DNA of 64,000 bases from CAWAND01 sp963807065 (GCA_963807065.1 CAWDZQ010000003.1:806001-870000), one strand, 5' to 3'. Positions 42,993 to 53,448 are shown, counted from the stretch's first letter. Notes: generated by a model not told the origin, from the letters alone. Translations and numbers: made by a program.

Positions 42993-45042
42993 GTGGAATC
43001 GACCAATTCAGTCAACAAGAGAGCGAATTCTATACATAGCGGCAGAAGGTTCTCAGTCAATGGACGCCTGGTGTTGCGAGTGAGCTGGCTGGTTGCAATA
43101 ATCGGCGCTCTCAACGCCTACGTTCTGGGCCTTTCGGTGCGTTTCCACACTGAAACGGTGCAAGTGCAGAGCGTGCTTGCCTCCTACAGTGGTGGCCATG
43201 GCATTGCGTTCTCAGTGGTTCCAGAGATTCTTATCGTCCTTACGTTCACTGGTCTCGCCACCGTCCTATTCTGGCATCCTTCCGATGAACCGATGGTTCT
43301 CTACACCTCATTCGTGCTCATTCTGCTTGGTCCTCTGAATGGATATCTTGTCAAATCACCCCTGCTTCTGACGATCAGCCACCCCGACCTAGAATACGTC
43401 TTCCACGCGACCACGACCCTTGGCTACCTCTTGCTGGTCCTGTTCTTCTTCGTCTTTCCGGATGGGAAGTTGAAACCGATCTGGACGGCTTGGCTGATAG
43501 CGCTCGCTCTTCCTGTCGTCCTGGTTTGGGGACACTCTCCTGGGGGGGATTTCGATCTGACATCAGTCAATCTGCCTGTGTTGATACCTACATTCCTCGC
43601 CCTTATCGGACTGCAGATCTTCCGCTACAACCGCTACTACTCCCCCACCCAGCGTCAGCAAACCAAGTGGGTCATCTTTGGCATCGGAACAAGTGTCGTA
43701 GCCCTTATGCAGTTGATCTTCATAGTCAATGATAGGCACACCGGTTTGCACGCGGTAGATCAGGCCCTGATGCTGCTGGCGGTGATCCTCATTCCCATCA
43801 CATTCTCGATCGCCATAACCCGCTATCGGCTCTTCGATATTCAATTCTTTGTCAGTCGGGCCGTGTTGTATGCTCTCCTGACGGGGGTTTCCATCGGAGG
43901 ATATGTACTGATCGTCGGCGTGATTAGCCGATTTGTCAGCGGCTACGACACGACCATCGCCGTCGTAGTGACTGGCGGCGTGGCAGCCGGCTTCCAGCCT
44001 TTGCGCAAATTGCTCCAAGAAAGAGTTGATCTCATCTTCTACGGAAAGCGCTCCGAACCCTATCAGGTTGTCCGTCAAATCGGAGAACACCTGACGGTTG
44101 GCTCGGATCTCAACGAGACCCTGACTTCCATGGTCGAGATGATCCAGGACATGTTGAAGCTACCGTTTGTCGCCATCAGGTTGGATGTCGGAGGCAGCCA
44201 TTTTGAAGTTGCCAGGGGGCATAGGAAAGCACACGCCACCCAGTTTGCTCTTGCCTACATGGATCAGGTGCTGGGGAAGATGACCGTCTCACCTCGGGCG
44301 GGCGAGCATGAGATGTCCGAGGAAGACCGAGGGCTCTTGATGCAGGTTGCCCGGCAAGCTGGATTGGCCATCCACAACATCCTGGTTGTCGAGGACCTGA
44401 GATCGACCCGCGAGAAGCTGGTGCGTTGGCGGGAGGATGAACGCAAACTGCTTAGAAGGGACTTGCATGACGATCTGGCTCCCACACTGGCCGGCCTGTC
44501 ATTGATGGCCGAAACGCTTCGCGACCAGATCACAGACGACCCCGATCGGGCCATCAAGTCCGCCAGGGCGCTCAATCAAGGGCTGCATGAATCCGTACAG
44601 AGCATCCGGGAACTCGCATATGACCTTCGTCCGCCAGCTCTGGATCATCTTGGCTTGTTGGGAGCCATCGAAGGTCTGGTCGACAGGTTGGCAAGCACCG
44701 GGGTTGAAATCTCGTTTGTCCCCCCCAAATCCCTCCCCTCCCTTGCCGCTGCGATCGAGGTGGCGGCCTACAAGATCATCCGGGAGGGGCTTGCCAACAT
44801 CGAACGCCATGCTCGGGCAACCTCCGCCCGGCTTGAGCTCTTGTGCGACAAGGACTTGTCGATCAGGATTTTGGACAACGGGCGTGGCTTTGACCCGGCC
44901 AATCCGCGCGGGGTTGGCTTGCAGGCGATGGTTGAACGTGCGTCGGAGGTGGGGGGGGCAGGTGCAAATACAGAGTTCACTCGGTCGAGGGACTAGGATT
45001 GATATTCAACTCCCACTGCTCCTGGAGACCGACAATGGATAG
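42993..45042 (+). CDS. NarL-type membrane sensor histidine kinase (frameshift near the C terminus)
   Basis: The kinase has about ten N-terminal membrane helices, a GAF-like domain (HLTVGSDLNETLTSMVEMIQ ... VARQAGLAIHNILVV), a HisKA_3 dimerisation helix with the phospho-accepting His in LLRRDLHDDLAPTLAGLSL, and an HATPase with AAYKIIREGLANIERHARAT and DNGRGFD. The frame breaks in a run of eight G (44951-44958). With seven G it continues QVQIQSSLGRGTRIDIQLPL, the normal G2 end, to a TAG at 45040-45042. The restored stop overlaps the response regulator start by 8 bases. The signal sensed is unknown. Confidence 0.85.
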
Positions 45043-45691
45043 ACTGACCATCTTGATCGCCGACGATCATCCAGTGTTTCGAGACGGCATTCGGATGATG
45101 CTCGAATCCGAACCTGATGTTGAGCTAGTGGGCGAGGCACGCTCAGGGAGCGAAGCCATTGAGCTGGCTGAACGGCTTCAACCCGAAGTGGTCCTTATGG
45201 ACATCAAGATGGACGAGGTCAGTGGTATTGAGGCCACTCGCCAGATAACTCGAACCAATCCCAACATCCGTGTCTTGATAGTCACCATGTTCGAAGAACC
45301 TCAAAGCGTATTCTCGGCCATCCGGGCCGGCGCAATGGGCTACATTTCGAAGAACAGCAGCAAGTCAGAGTTGATGAAGGCAGTTCATATTGTCGGGAGC
45401 CGAGGCGCTGTCTTTGGCCCGGCGATTGCCGAGTACGTGCAGTCCTTCTTTGCTAACCCCGCCATGTCCTTGCCGAATCCTCTGTATCCTGATCTCACCG
45501 AACGCGAACGCCAGGTACTGGAATTGATTGGTGCAGGCATGAACAATTCGCAGATCGCCAACAGGCTTTCGCTCAGTCCAAAGACCGTCGCCAACTATGT
45601 GTCCAATATCTTCAGCAAGCTTCAGGTCGCCGACCGGGCCATGGCGATCATCAAAGCCCGAGAAGCTGGACTTGGAAGTGGAATTGACTAG
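45035..45691 (+). CDS. NarL/LuxR-family response regulator
   Basis: The receiver domain has the acidic pair (LIADDHPVFRDGI), phospho-Asp in VVLMDIKMDEVSG, Thr in VLIVTMFEE, and Lys in YISKNSSK. The LuxR HTH reads LTERERQVLELIGAGMNNSQ ... LSLSPKTVANYVSNIFSKL. It is the partner of the overlapping kinase. Targets are not evident; the pair lies alone in an island between two tRNA-Cys repeats. Confidence 0.93.
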   Translation: MDRLTILIADDHPVFRDGIRMMLESEPDVELVGEARSGSEAIELAERLQPEVVLMDIKMDEVSGIEATRQITRTNPNIRVLIVTMFEEPQSVFSAIRAGAMGYISKNSSKSELMKAVHIVGSRGAVFGPAIAEYVQSFFANPAMSLPNPLYPDLTERERQVLELIGAGMNNSQIANRLSLSPKTVANYVSNIFSKLQVADRAMAIIKAREAGLGSGID

Positions 45692-45801
45692 GGCGTTGTC
45701 AGCCTTGCCAGATTTGGCCGCCATAGCCAGTCCGACTCAGCGGTAGGCTCGCACGAAAGAGGCCATTCCTGTGAAGTCTGCTCACATATCAAGGCATCAC
45801 A

Positions 45802-45974
45802 TTATGTCTATTGCCTGGCCCAAAACGACGGGCAAGGTTCTTGGTCGAAAAGGCGATGGACAAATCCATGACCCTTAGATGGAATCTGCGAAAAGGCGAG
45901 CAAGGGTCTGGGGAGCGGCGGCAAGGGTCTGCAAAACCCCCATCACGGGTTCGAATCCCGTCGTCGCCTCCTAG
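45802..45974 (+). repeat. Attachment-site scar B: left flank plus tRNA-Cys 3' half
   Basis: A conserved left flank (TGTCTATTGCCTGGCCCAAA ... CCATGACCCTTAGATGGAAT) runs into the 3' part of tRNA-Cys (AAGGGTCTGCAAAACC to CGTCGCCTCC). The same order recurs at 50.5 and 58.2 kb. The 5' half of the tRNA is absent, so this is a site-specific integration footprint, not a gene. AAGGGTC repeats surround the core. The rest of 45692-46135 has no gene. Confidence 0.85.
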
Positions 45975-45981
45975 GAAATAC

Positions 45982-46021
45982 GGGGCAATGCCAGGCAATT
46001 GCAGGCAATGCCAAGCAAGAG
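45982..46021 (+). repeat. Four tandem 10-bp repeats
   Basis: GGGGCAATGC, CAGGCAATTG, CAGGCAATGC and CAAGCAAGAG follow each other without gaps directly after the attachment scar. A related five-unit array lies at 50772-50821. Confidence 0.7.
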
Positions 46022-46135
46022 CCTGTCCATCATTCGCATGTGGAGAATAGGACCCGGGATGGGCAGAGTTGGGTCACATTCGATCCAGCCCCTTCGTAAC
46101 ATTAACCTGGCCACGAATCCGGGCCCGACCCGTTC

Positions 46136-47200
46136 CTATTTGAAATCCGCCGAGAGCGAATCACTCTCGAATACCCGCTTCACTTCTGCCTTGAAGAAGG
46201 CTGCCACCTGGGGATTCCGCACAAGGAACAAGTTCTCGTCGTTGTATTGGTTCGCAGGGCCGGTGTAGTTGAAGCTCCCCCCAATTACGGTCTCATCATC
46301 AAGCACAATCACCTTGTGGTGCAGCTTGCCGTTGTTTGGAAGCGTCTCCCGGCGCAAGATGGCGCCTTCGTTGGACAGTGCCTTGTGCGGCGACCACTTG
46401 TGGGCTGATTGGCCGCCGTCCAGTACCCCGACCACCTCAAAGTTGCCGCCTTGAAGTTTGGTGATCAGGGCGTCGTCAATCGTGGTCGACTTGGCAAAGG
46501 TAAACATCATGAAATATGCCGAGGTCTGGGCTTTAAGGATCTCATTGACAATACGCAGCTCGGGATTGTTGTCCGGGGAAAACATGATCTGCACCGCGCT
46601 TCCCTCAATGTCGAGGGTCAGCGGGTCGGAGGTCGTGAGCTTCGGTGAACGCGGACCGAAGATCCCTTCCTTGAGCTGGTCGAATTCGCTCTGGTAAGCA
46701 GCTGCCACACCGATGTCATGGAAGATCACGACGTGGTTGAGATTCCGATGGGTACCTGTCGTCGTAAAGTTGGTCGACCCCGTCAGAACGGCCTCACGCG
46801 CCTTTCCGCGGTCCCGGATGATGAACTTGTGATGAAAGATCCTGGGATTGAAGTCGATTTTGGCGTCCACTGCACCACGCAGGAAAGTCACGAACTCCCT
46901 ACGGTTGACATCCAGGCTGACCTCCTTGTCGGGAGGATCAACGGGCTTATCCTCCTTGAGGTAGTCGCCCTCGGTGACCAATCTCACTCGCAGAAATCTG
47001 TCTGTTCCGGGTCGCTTCCGGCGTGCGGCACGGTCGATCGCCGAGGCAATGCGCGGGTTGTCGATCTCTTGAACTGCGATGTCCAGGGTATGTTCAGCCT
47101 GATCAAGGAAGTCGATGATGACCGCCTCGAGATCATCTGGAGCGCCCGCAGATCCGGGCGGTCCGAGAAATGCCTGCATCCGGCCATTTAGGAAGTCCAT
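46136..47200 (-). CDS. Phospholipase D-like protein with two HKD motifs
   Basis: Two HKD half-sites are present: FHHKFIIRD...LTGSTNFTTTG and LHHKVIVLDDETVIGGSFNY. These form one active site in the PLD superfamily (phospholipases, nucleases, cardiolipin synthases). There is no signal peptide and no membrane helix, and the 354 residues include EHTLDIAVQEIDN near the N terminus. Cytoplasmic PLD-type nucleases in islands often act in DNA degradation or defence, but the substrate cannot be told from sequence. It is alone in its orientation between two attachment scars. Confidence 0.85.
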   Translation of the reverse strand: MDFLNGRMQAFLGPPGSAGAPDDLEAVIIDFLDQAEHTLDIAVQEIDNPRIASAIDRAARRKRPGTDRFLRVRLVTEGDYLKEDKPVDPPDKEVSLDVNRREFVTFLRGAVDAKIDFNPRIFHHKFIIRDRGKAREAVLTGSTNFTTTGTHRNLNHVVIFHDIGVAAAYQSEFDQLKEGIFGPRSPKLTTSDPLTLDIEGSAVQIMFSPDNNPELRIVNEILKAQTSAYFMMFTFAKSTTIDDALITKLQGGNFEVVGVLDGGQSAHKWSPHKALSNEGAILRRETLPNNGKLHHKVIVLDDETVIGGSFNYTGPANQYNDENLFLVRNPQVAAFFKAEVKRVFESDSLSADFK

Positions 47201-47456
47201 GCTCTCGCCTCACCTCACTCTTCATGAGTTTGATCCCAACTGGTTAGCGCTACTCAACGCCCATCATCTCCTGAATCCCCCAAATCTTGGGATCGTCCGG
47301 TGCCCAGCTCCTCCCTGCCCTTGAGGATCGATCGAAATCTAGACCTCCGAGAACTGCCAGGCGGATTTCTGGTCCACCGTCTGACCTTCATCCCTTTGCG
47401 CGAGACTTCCCGGAGTTCACGCCCTCTCCGTGTCTGAGTGAAAAGCGCATGATCTG

Positions 47457-50001
47457 CTATCGCCGGTCCGTCTTAGGTCTTAGAACCCTGAAGAAGAGAT
47501 CCACGGCCTGGGGGTCAAAGTGGCTGCCAGCGCCCTGACGGATGTGCGCTTCTGCATCAACCTCGGTCCACGCCATTCGGTACGGGCGGTCCGAACAGAG
47601 TGCATCCCACACATCAACGACGGCGAACAGCCGTGCCGCCTCGGGGATAGCTTCCCTTTCCAGCCCTCGGGGGTAGCCCGTGCCGTCCCATTTCTCATGA
47701 TGGCAATAGGGGATGTCAAGGGCCGGGCGGAGGTACTCGATCGGATAGAGCATCTCATAAGCGTAGACTGGATGCTTGCGCATGATCTCCCACTCGTCAT
47801 CGTCCAGCGGTCCCGGTTTGAGCAAGATGGAGTCTGGAATGCCCATCTTTCCGATGTCATGCAGCAACGCGCCGCGGCGAATGTGGGCGAGGCTTTCGGC
47901 CGACATGCCTGAGGCCCGGGCGAGACGCAGTGTCAGTTCCGTTACTCGCTGCGTGTGGCCCTCGGTTTCTTGGTCCCTCAAGTCCAGCGCCGCCGACCAA
48001 CCGGAAATCGTCGAGTTCGTATGCTCGAGCCAGCTGGAGCGCATCCCTCTCGGTTTGCTCACGCAGAGTAACCCGGCGAACGGCGTTAGCGACCATGTCG
48101 GCGATCGAAGTCAAGAGGCGCACATCCTCAGACGTGAACGCCTTCGACCTGCCGACCGCCAAAGCGCCCACGACCTCGCCACGTGCGCTGAGGGGGATGG
48201 TGGCGACAGCCGGGAGTTGGAGCAACGAGGCAGACCTTGGATCCGGCGACTCCTCGAGGAGCCGGTTCGATACATAGGCTTCTGCCGACTGGATCACAAA
48301 TCCGAGAATCGTCTCGCCAGACGCCAGGCGGCGCCCCGTGAGCCCTGTCCAAACCCCGGCACCGAGGTCGATGACAGCTCCGCCTGGTTCTCCGTTAGGG
48401 GTGGCAAGCAGGGCACCTTCGGCTTCCAAGATTGAGAGTAGCTCTTGGAGGATAATTGGGCGCATCTCGTCCAAGCCTCGCGCAACGCGCAGCGCCGCCC
48501 CGACCTGAGCGATGGTCTCAAGTTCGCGGTTGCGCTGCAACCGTTCGGTTGTGTCCCTTGCGACGCTGACGAAGTACTCGCGATCGAGCTTGACCCTGCT
48601 TAGACTGACCTCGACGGGAAAGGTCGACCCGTCCTTCCGGTGTCTTTCACCTTCGAAATACACTGCGCCGGTCTCGCGCAGTCTTTCATTCAACGCGTGA
48701 ACCTGATCCTGGTTGAGATTGGGATTGATGTCGAAGACTGACATGCCCAGGTATTCATCGCGGGCATAACCCAAGGATTCCCACGTTCCCTGACTGGCAT
48801 CCAGGACGCGAAAGGTATGTGGGTCGATGACCTCGATGGCATCGTTAGATTGGTCGATTAGACTGCGGAACAGCTGCAGCCGTTCGTGCAATTCCTTACG
48901 TTCGCTTACATCGCGCGCCACGCTGACGATGTACGCTTTGTCAAGCTCGACATAGCTCAGGCCGACCTCAACGGGGTAGGTCGAGCCATCCTTTCGTCGA
49001 TGCAGGCCCTCATGGATCATCGACCCACTTTCCAGCAGCTCTTGCCTGATTCCGCCAAGGTCGGCCGAAGCCATCGATGGGTCGATATCGGCAACGGTCA
49101 GGGAAAGATACTCCTCATGGGAGTATCCTGTCTCCCGGCATGCGCGCTGATTCACATCGACGAATCGGAAGGACTCCGGGTCGACGACCTCAATCGCGTC
49201 ATTTGACTGGTCGATCAACTCGCGAAACAGGCTCAACGCCTCGGCCGCCTGCTTTCGCTCGGTGATGACGTCGAATATTGCGACGAATTGCCCGTGCTGG
49301 GGGCTGTAGACAGAGATGTCGAACCACATTTCCAGCGCCTCGACGTACATTTCGAAGCGCTCGGGCTTGGCTGTTTCTGCAACGCGCCCGTAGATCTCGA
49401 AAAGTTCGGGGTCGGACTGGCGGATGCCGGGTATGGCCTCAGTGGCCCGTTTGCCACTGATACCCTCGAGGCCGGTCAAGCTTTCGAAGGCAGGATTCAC
49501 CTCGAGATAGATCCAGTCGACCGGTCGGCCATCCTCGACGATCATCTGACATAGGGCAAAACCCTCAACCATGTTTTCGAACAGACCGCGATAGCGCGCG
49601 CCTCGCTCTCGACGAGCGCTTCCTCTGCTCGCTTTCTCTCTGTGATGTCGAAGACGATGCACAGGGTGAGCCAGGCACCGTTGGCTTCGATTGGGTTCAG
49701 CCAGATGTCGGCCGGGAAGAGGCTGCCGTCCTTCCGTCGCCCAAAAAGGCCGTTGCGAGAGCCCACAGGGCGTGAAGTCGGGCGGTTGTAGAACGATGCG
49801 ACTTGGCGCGTATGTCGGGCTCGAATTCGGCTCGGGCACCAAGATATCAATGGGCTTCATATCGAGCTCACCCACCCCATAGCCGAAGACTTCGTACGCT
49901 AGCTTATTCGCAAGCGCGATCCGCCCGTGAGGGTCAACAACGAGTGCTGCGTTGGGGATAGTGTCGATTAAGCGGTTGAAGGAGAGCTCAGGAAAATCCA
50001 A
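47457..50001 (-). CDS. Multi-PAS, GAF, HD-GYP sensor (c-di-GMP phosphodiesterase type), with three frame breaks
   Basis: Restored order: PAS (FNRLIDTIPNAALVVDPHGR), PAS-like (YRGLFENMVEGFALCQM), two PAS domains each starting LIDQSNDAIEV, GAF (VGAALRVARGLDEMRPIILQ ... IPLSARGEVVGALAVG), then HD-GYP with HDIGKMGIPDSILLKPGPL, HHEKWDGTGYPRGLE and VVDVWDALCSDRPYRMAW. HD-GYP domains hydrolyse cyclic di-GMP; all usual residues are present. Breaks lie at GAATTC (49823-49828), a GCGCGC run (49594-49602), and GAGTTC (48013-48018) between GAF and HD-GYP. The TTG start at 50001 is uncertain. The closest relative in the window is the gene at 62104-64000. Confidence 0.8.
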
Positions 50002-50477
50002 CCGAAGCCCCCAAGCCAAAAGCGGCTGTTTGTTCCGGCATGCTCGTCTTCTGACAATATTAGCCCGGCTGCGAGGTTGCGTCTGGTTGAGAATGCCCGG
50101 ATTATGCTCCACCTGTTTGGACAAGTCAATGTGAGGAATCACTGCTCGGATCGGCCAAGGAACGGTCACCAACGGGTCCCGGTCGCCGCTGTCCCCGGGC
50201 CTGAAACCACTCGCATCTTGACTGAAACGAGAGGCCGCAAATGGCTTCAGCGAAGAACAGACATCGCGCCGGACCAATTCTCAGACTTCCTTGGTGCCAC
50301 CCGAAAGAACACACGGGGCGAATGCGTCCGTGACAACAAGCAATCGATTGTCCTCCAGGGTTAGGTCCTGATGTTGCACCCCTCCTACGGGCTACCCTAA
50401 GGAGAATGCCCCGCGATATGGAATCACCGGTTGGGCGTACTTCGGGATGCCGAACCGAAACAGACTGAGGGATCCAA

Positions 50478-50735
50478 CTGCCTGGCCCAAAACGACGGGC
50501 AAGGGTCTTGGTCAAAAGGGCAGTGGACCAATCCATGACCCTTAGACGGAATCCGCGAAAAGCGTGCAAGGGTCCGGGAAGCGGCGGCAAGGGTCTGCAA
50601 AACCCTCATTCACGGATTCGAATCCCGTCGTCGCCTCCTGAGCAAGGGTCATCGACCCAAACCGTCTAAGGGTCTCCTGGAAGAAAGGAGAACTTTTGAC
50701 GGTTTTTTGATTTCCGTGCAAGGGGCACGAATTTG
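50478..50735 (+). repeat. Attachment-site scar C: left flank, tRNA-Cys 3' half, right flank
   Basis: The left flank (CTGCCTGGCCCAAAACGACG), tRNA-Cys 3' fragment (with one change, GGATTCGAAT) and the right flank also seen after the intact tRNA are contiguous here. AAGGGTC occurs five times and GACCCTT once within about 170 bases, as expected of recombinase arm sites. Apart from this scar, the repeats at 50772 and the transposase relic, the stretch 50002-51051 holds no gene. Confidence 0.85.
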
Positions 50736-50771
50736 AAAGACGGGCAAGGTTCTTATGCCCTATGTTGCCGT

Positions 50772-50821
50772 CAGGCAATGCCATGCAGTACCAGGCAATA
50801 CCAGACAACACCAGACAATAG
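50772..50821 (+). repeat. Five tandem 10-bp repeats
   Basis: CAGGCAATGC, CATGCAGTAC, CAGGCAATAC, CAGACAACAC and CAGACAATAG are contiguous and phased at about one helical turn. They lie 37 bases after the right-flank repeat of scar C. Confidence 0.75.
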
Positions 50822-51051
50822 ATCAGGGACCAAGGGGAAACGTAAGATGACAAGGAAAAAAGAAATAAACGGAGCGTGGCTTGGCTCAGGCTAAGTTCAC
50901 AACGCTGATTGATTACTACCTTGCAGACATGCAGCGACGCAGCTGCACAGGAGCCTCCTTCTCAACAAACAAGAGAACCCCTCCAATGATTCAACCGATG
51001 GATCACGTACGCTATGCGCCCTAGCACCCGAATGCCCCAATTGCTCTTGGG

Positions 51052-51355
51052 GTGATCCGGGGCAAAATTGAGCGCTGGCGCCGGTCCATGACGAGTCCCT
51101 GTGCTCGTCCAGGGAAGAACGTTGTCCGGTTGGAGAACGACTACTCCCCATCAGAACTTGAAGCCGACATCGGAGCTTTCGTGAAGTACTACGAACGCCT
51201 GGTACCAATCGTCGCTGGACAATCTGACACCGGCCGACGTCTGCTTCGGGCGGGCAAAGCAGGGGAAAGACCGACGGGATGAGATCAAGCGCAGAACCCT
51301 GCAGAAGCGCCGGAGAGATCATTCCCGGCAGGAGAGGGCATATGCTCCAGCATAG
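51052..51355 (+). pseudogene. IS3-type transposase remnant (integrase catalytic domain end)
   Basis: The first frame reads GKIERWRRSM and then NVVRLENDYSPSELEADIGA, FVKYY. A second frame continues SSLDNLTPADVCFGRAK and DRRDEIKRRTLQKRRRDHSR to a TAG at 51353-51355. This is the C-terminal part of the IS3-family rve transposase, where NHERYHESLxNLTPADVYFGR is usual. The upstream two thirds and the terminal repeats are not present. It is a dead insertion fragment inside the island. Confidence 0.7.
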
Positions 51356-51474
51356 TGTGGAAACGAATAGTCTCTGGTTGCGGAGCCAAGGTTTTGTCCC
51401 AATTGTTCCAAGGACATACACATCTCATCTGAAGTTGGTTCCTCTACCACAGATGGGGTGTTCGGTCCTGAGTC

Positions 51475-52059
51475 TCATGACACCCCGCGCTGGTAACGCG
51501 CGTACACGACGCCAGTCGGCAGTGGGGAAGCTTCCTTCAAGGAGAGCTCGAAGCGCCGTTCATCAGGAAACAACCGCTTGCCCGTGCCCAAAACCAGGGG
51601 ATAGATATGGAGCAAATACTCATCGATCAGATCCTCTTTCAGCAGCGAATGGATCAAGACGCTGCTTCCGTCGATGAGAATGTTCTTGCCGGGCTGTGAC
51701 TTGAGGTCACGAACGGCATCCACGACGGTGTCACGGATAATCGAAGAGTTGCGCCACGCGGATGCCGAGTCCAATGTAGTGGACACGACATACTTGCGCA
51801 TAGAGTTCATCACGTCACCAAATGGATCATCCTGCATGGGTTCGAATGCACCACCGTGGATCTGCCATGTCTTGCGGCCTAGCAGGAAGGCATCGACTCC
51901 AGACATAGCCTCAAAGAAATGGGCACCGATGTCGTCATGCCAATACGGCTGCGTCCAGCCGCCATACTCAAAACCGCCCTCAATATCTTCATCCACGCCT
52001 CCTGGTGCCTGGATGACCCCGTCCAGCGTGATGAACTCTGCCACGAATAGCTTTCTCAT
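51475..52059 (-). CDS. Dihydrofolate reductase-family protein (RibD C-terminal fold)
   Basis: The fold segments are VAEFITLDGVIQAPGG, VDAFLLGRKTWQIHGGAFEP, KYVVSTTLDS, KNILIDGSSVLIHSLLKEDL and IYPLVLGTGKRLFPD. This matches the YwjB/YyaP group of small NADPH-binding reductases, about 190 residues, rather than true DHFR. The physiological substrate is unknown. It stands alone in its island. Confidence 0.88.
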   Translation of the reverse strand: MRKLFVAEFITLDGVIQAPGGVDEDIEGGFEYGGWTQPYWHDDIGAHFFEAMSGVDAFLLGRKTWQIHGGAFEPMQDDPFGDVMNSMRKYVVSTTLDSASAWRNSSIIRDTVVDAVRDLKSQPGKNILIDGSSVLIHSLLKEDLIDEYLLHIYPLVLGTGKRLFPDERRFELSLKEASPLPTGVVYARYQRGVS

Positions 52060-52302
52060 GTCCTACCTACCGATTTCTCACCTGAAGCGAGGTACATTCG
52101 AGGACTCCTTGTGAGCCGCTAAGCTCATGATGCATTGCCATATTGTCAGACACCCCGATATTTGAGGAGTTGGAACCCAAAGAGCCTTGGGGACACCAAA
52201 CCGAGCTACGCTCTAATAGAAAGATCGAGTCCACCAACCAAAGCATGGCCGGCCAGATCTAGAGTCGATGTGACCGTGTCGACTGGCTCGAACGCCATGG
52301 CC

Positions 52303-52677
52303 TCAACCACCGGATGCACCGTCCAGATTTTCGACCAAAGGCCCACTGCCGGTAATGAACAGCAGAATCTCACTTTTCTCATCGGAAGGATTGGATTCGC
52401 GATGGACGGTATGTGGGGGAACATGAAAGAAGTCCCCCGGCCCAACTTCAATGGTACCCTGTCCTTCCGGTCCATACTCGAAGCGGGCATGGCCCATGGC
52501 CACATAACCATAGATGTCATGATCCATATGGGTATGCCAACCCGAAAGCATTCCTGGCTCGGTGTGAGCCCGGATCACGGTTACGCCAGCGGATTGAAAA
52601 GCAATGTGCCGCTCAATTCCGGGCGTCCCCGGGCCCTCTCTCAATTGATCCTTGGAGACGCTTTCTACCTCGGTCAT
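52303..52677 (-). CDS. Cupin-domain protein
   Basis: The 124-residue single cupin has motif 1 as GWHTHMDHDIYGYVAMGHARFEYG with metal-binding His residues, and motif 2 as VGPGDFFHVPPHTVHRESN. GGAGGTAAGTGG precedes the ATG at 52677, so the longer frame is rejected. Small cupins bind metal and can be isomerases, dioxygenases or sensors; no choice can be made here. Confidence 0.85.
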   Translation of the reverse strand: MTEVESVSKDQLREGPGTPGIERHIAFQSAGVTVIRAHTEPGMLSGWHTHMDHDIYGYVAMGHARFEYGPEGQGTIEVGPGDFFHVPPHTVHRESNPSDEKSEILLFITGSGPLVENLDGASGG

Positions 52678-53374
52678 CCACTTACCTCCTTCCGTCAGCG
52701 CAGAGATATGTCTATCAGGTCTTGCCCCCACCTTCTCGCTACGGCACCGATGTCTACGGCTAATTCGATAGCGGATGAGCACCGAGGTGGGCGGATTTTG
52801 CGGTTAGAGGGGATGAAAATGGAAGGTCGACGTGTGCCAGAATGGAGGGTTGCTGGTGTCCCGTCTAGCTAAGGTCCGCAGTTGGAATGGGGCGACGCAC
52901 AAAGCTGTGGGGTTTCCCGTGGAAACCGAGCGCCGGATTGAATTAAAGTCCAGCCCAAGGCGTCGTCATTGCGACACTCAGGGAGTCCCGTACATCACGA
53001 AACTCGCCAACATGCTCAGCCGAATTTATCATAGCAATCCACCTCCTCGCTGTCAAACTTTTGTATCTGTTCAATCCATTTGAGACACTTGTGCCCTTTT
53101 TGGGGCCACCTGAAATGTGGGCAAAGTTTGATTTTGGGACCTAGCAGAGTCGCCAAACCAGGCTCAGGCCGGAACCTTCGAGTCGCCTTCCCCTGCTTCG
53201 CTTCACGGTCTTCTTCAGACTGCTCCTCCGGTGCTCTTCGGGTGCAGTCCCGGTGCAGAATGCGTAGCACGCCATAGATCCCAAAGACTGTATCGAGCAA
53301 CCTAGGTTCATTTCATAACACCCACAGACTGAATAGAGCCCAAAGACACCATGGACGCCCAGGCCTAGTTCTTC

Positions 53375-53448
53375 GAATCTGGTGACTGGGGGTTCGAATC
53401 CCTCCGAGGGCGCCATACAGGTGGCGGTGCAATGCACCCCCACCTGTA
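53375..53448 (+). repeat. 3' fragment of another tRNA plus hairpin
   Basis: CTGGGGGTTCGAATCCCTC, then CGAGGGCGCCA (53386-53415) is a T-arm, acceptor 3' strand and CCA of a tRNA whose acceptor would start GCCCTCG. The 5' part is missing. A hairpin follows at once (TACAGGTGG ... CCACCTGTA, 53416-53448). It is probably a scar of integration at a second tRNA gene. The rest of 52678-53529 shows no gene. Confidence 0.6.

Noticed and set aside
45789..46050. Open frames over tRNA-Cys fragments (for example antisense reading DGIRTRDGGF)
   Set aside because: These are the well-known false proteins read from tRNA sequence; the same peptide appears at every fragment because the tRNA half is repeated.
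50897..51421. 174-codon minus-strand frame
   Set aside because: Composition is not protein-like, and the plus strand carries recognisable IS3 transposase fragments here.
53141..53443. Antisense frame with APSEGFEPPVTRFEE
   Set aside because: Same artefact, from the 3' fragment of another tRNA.
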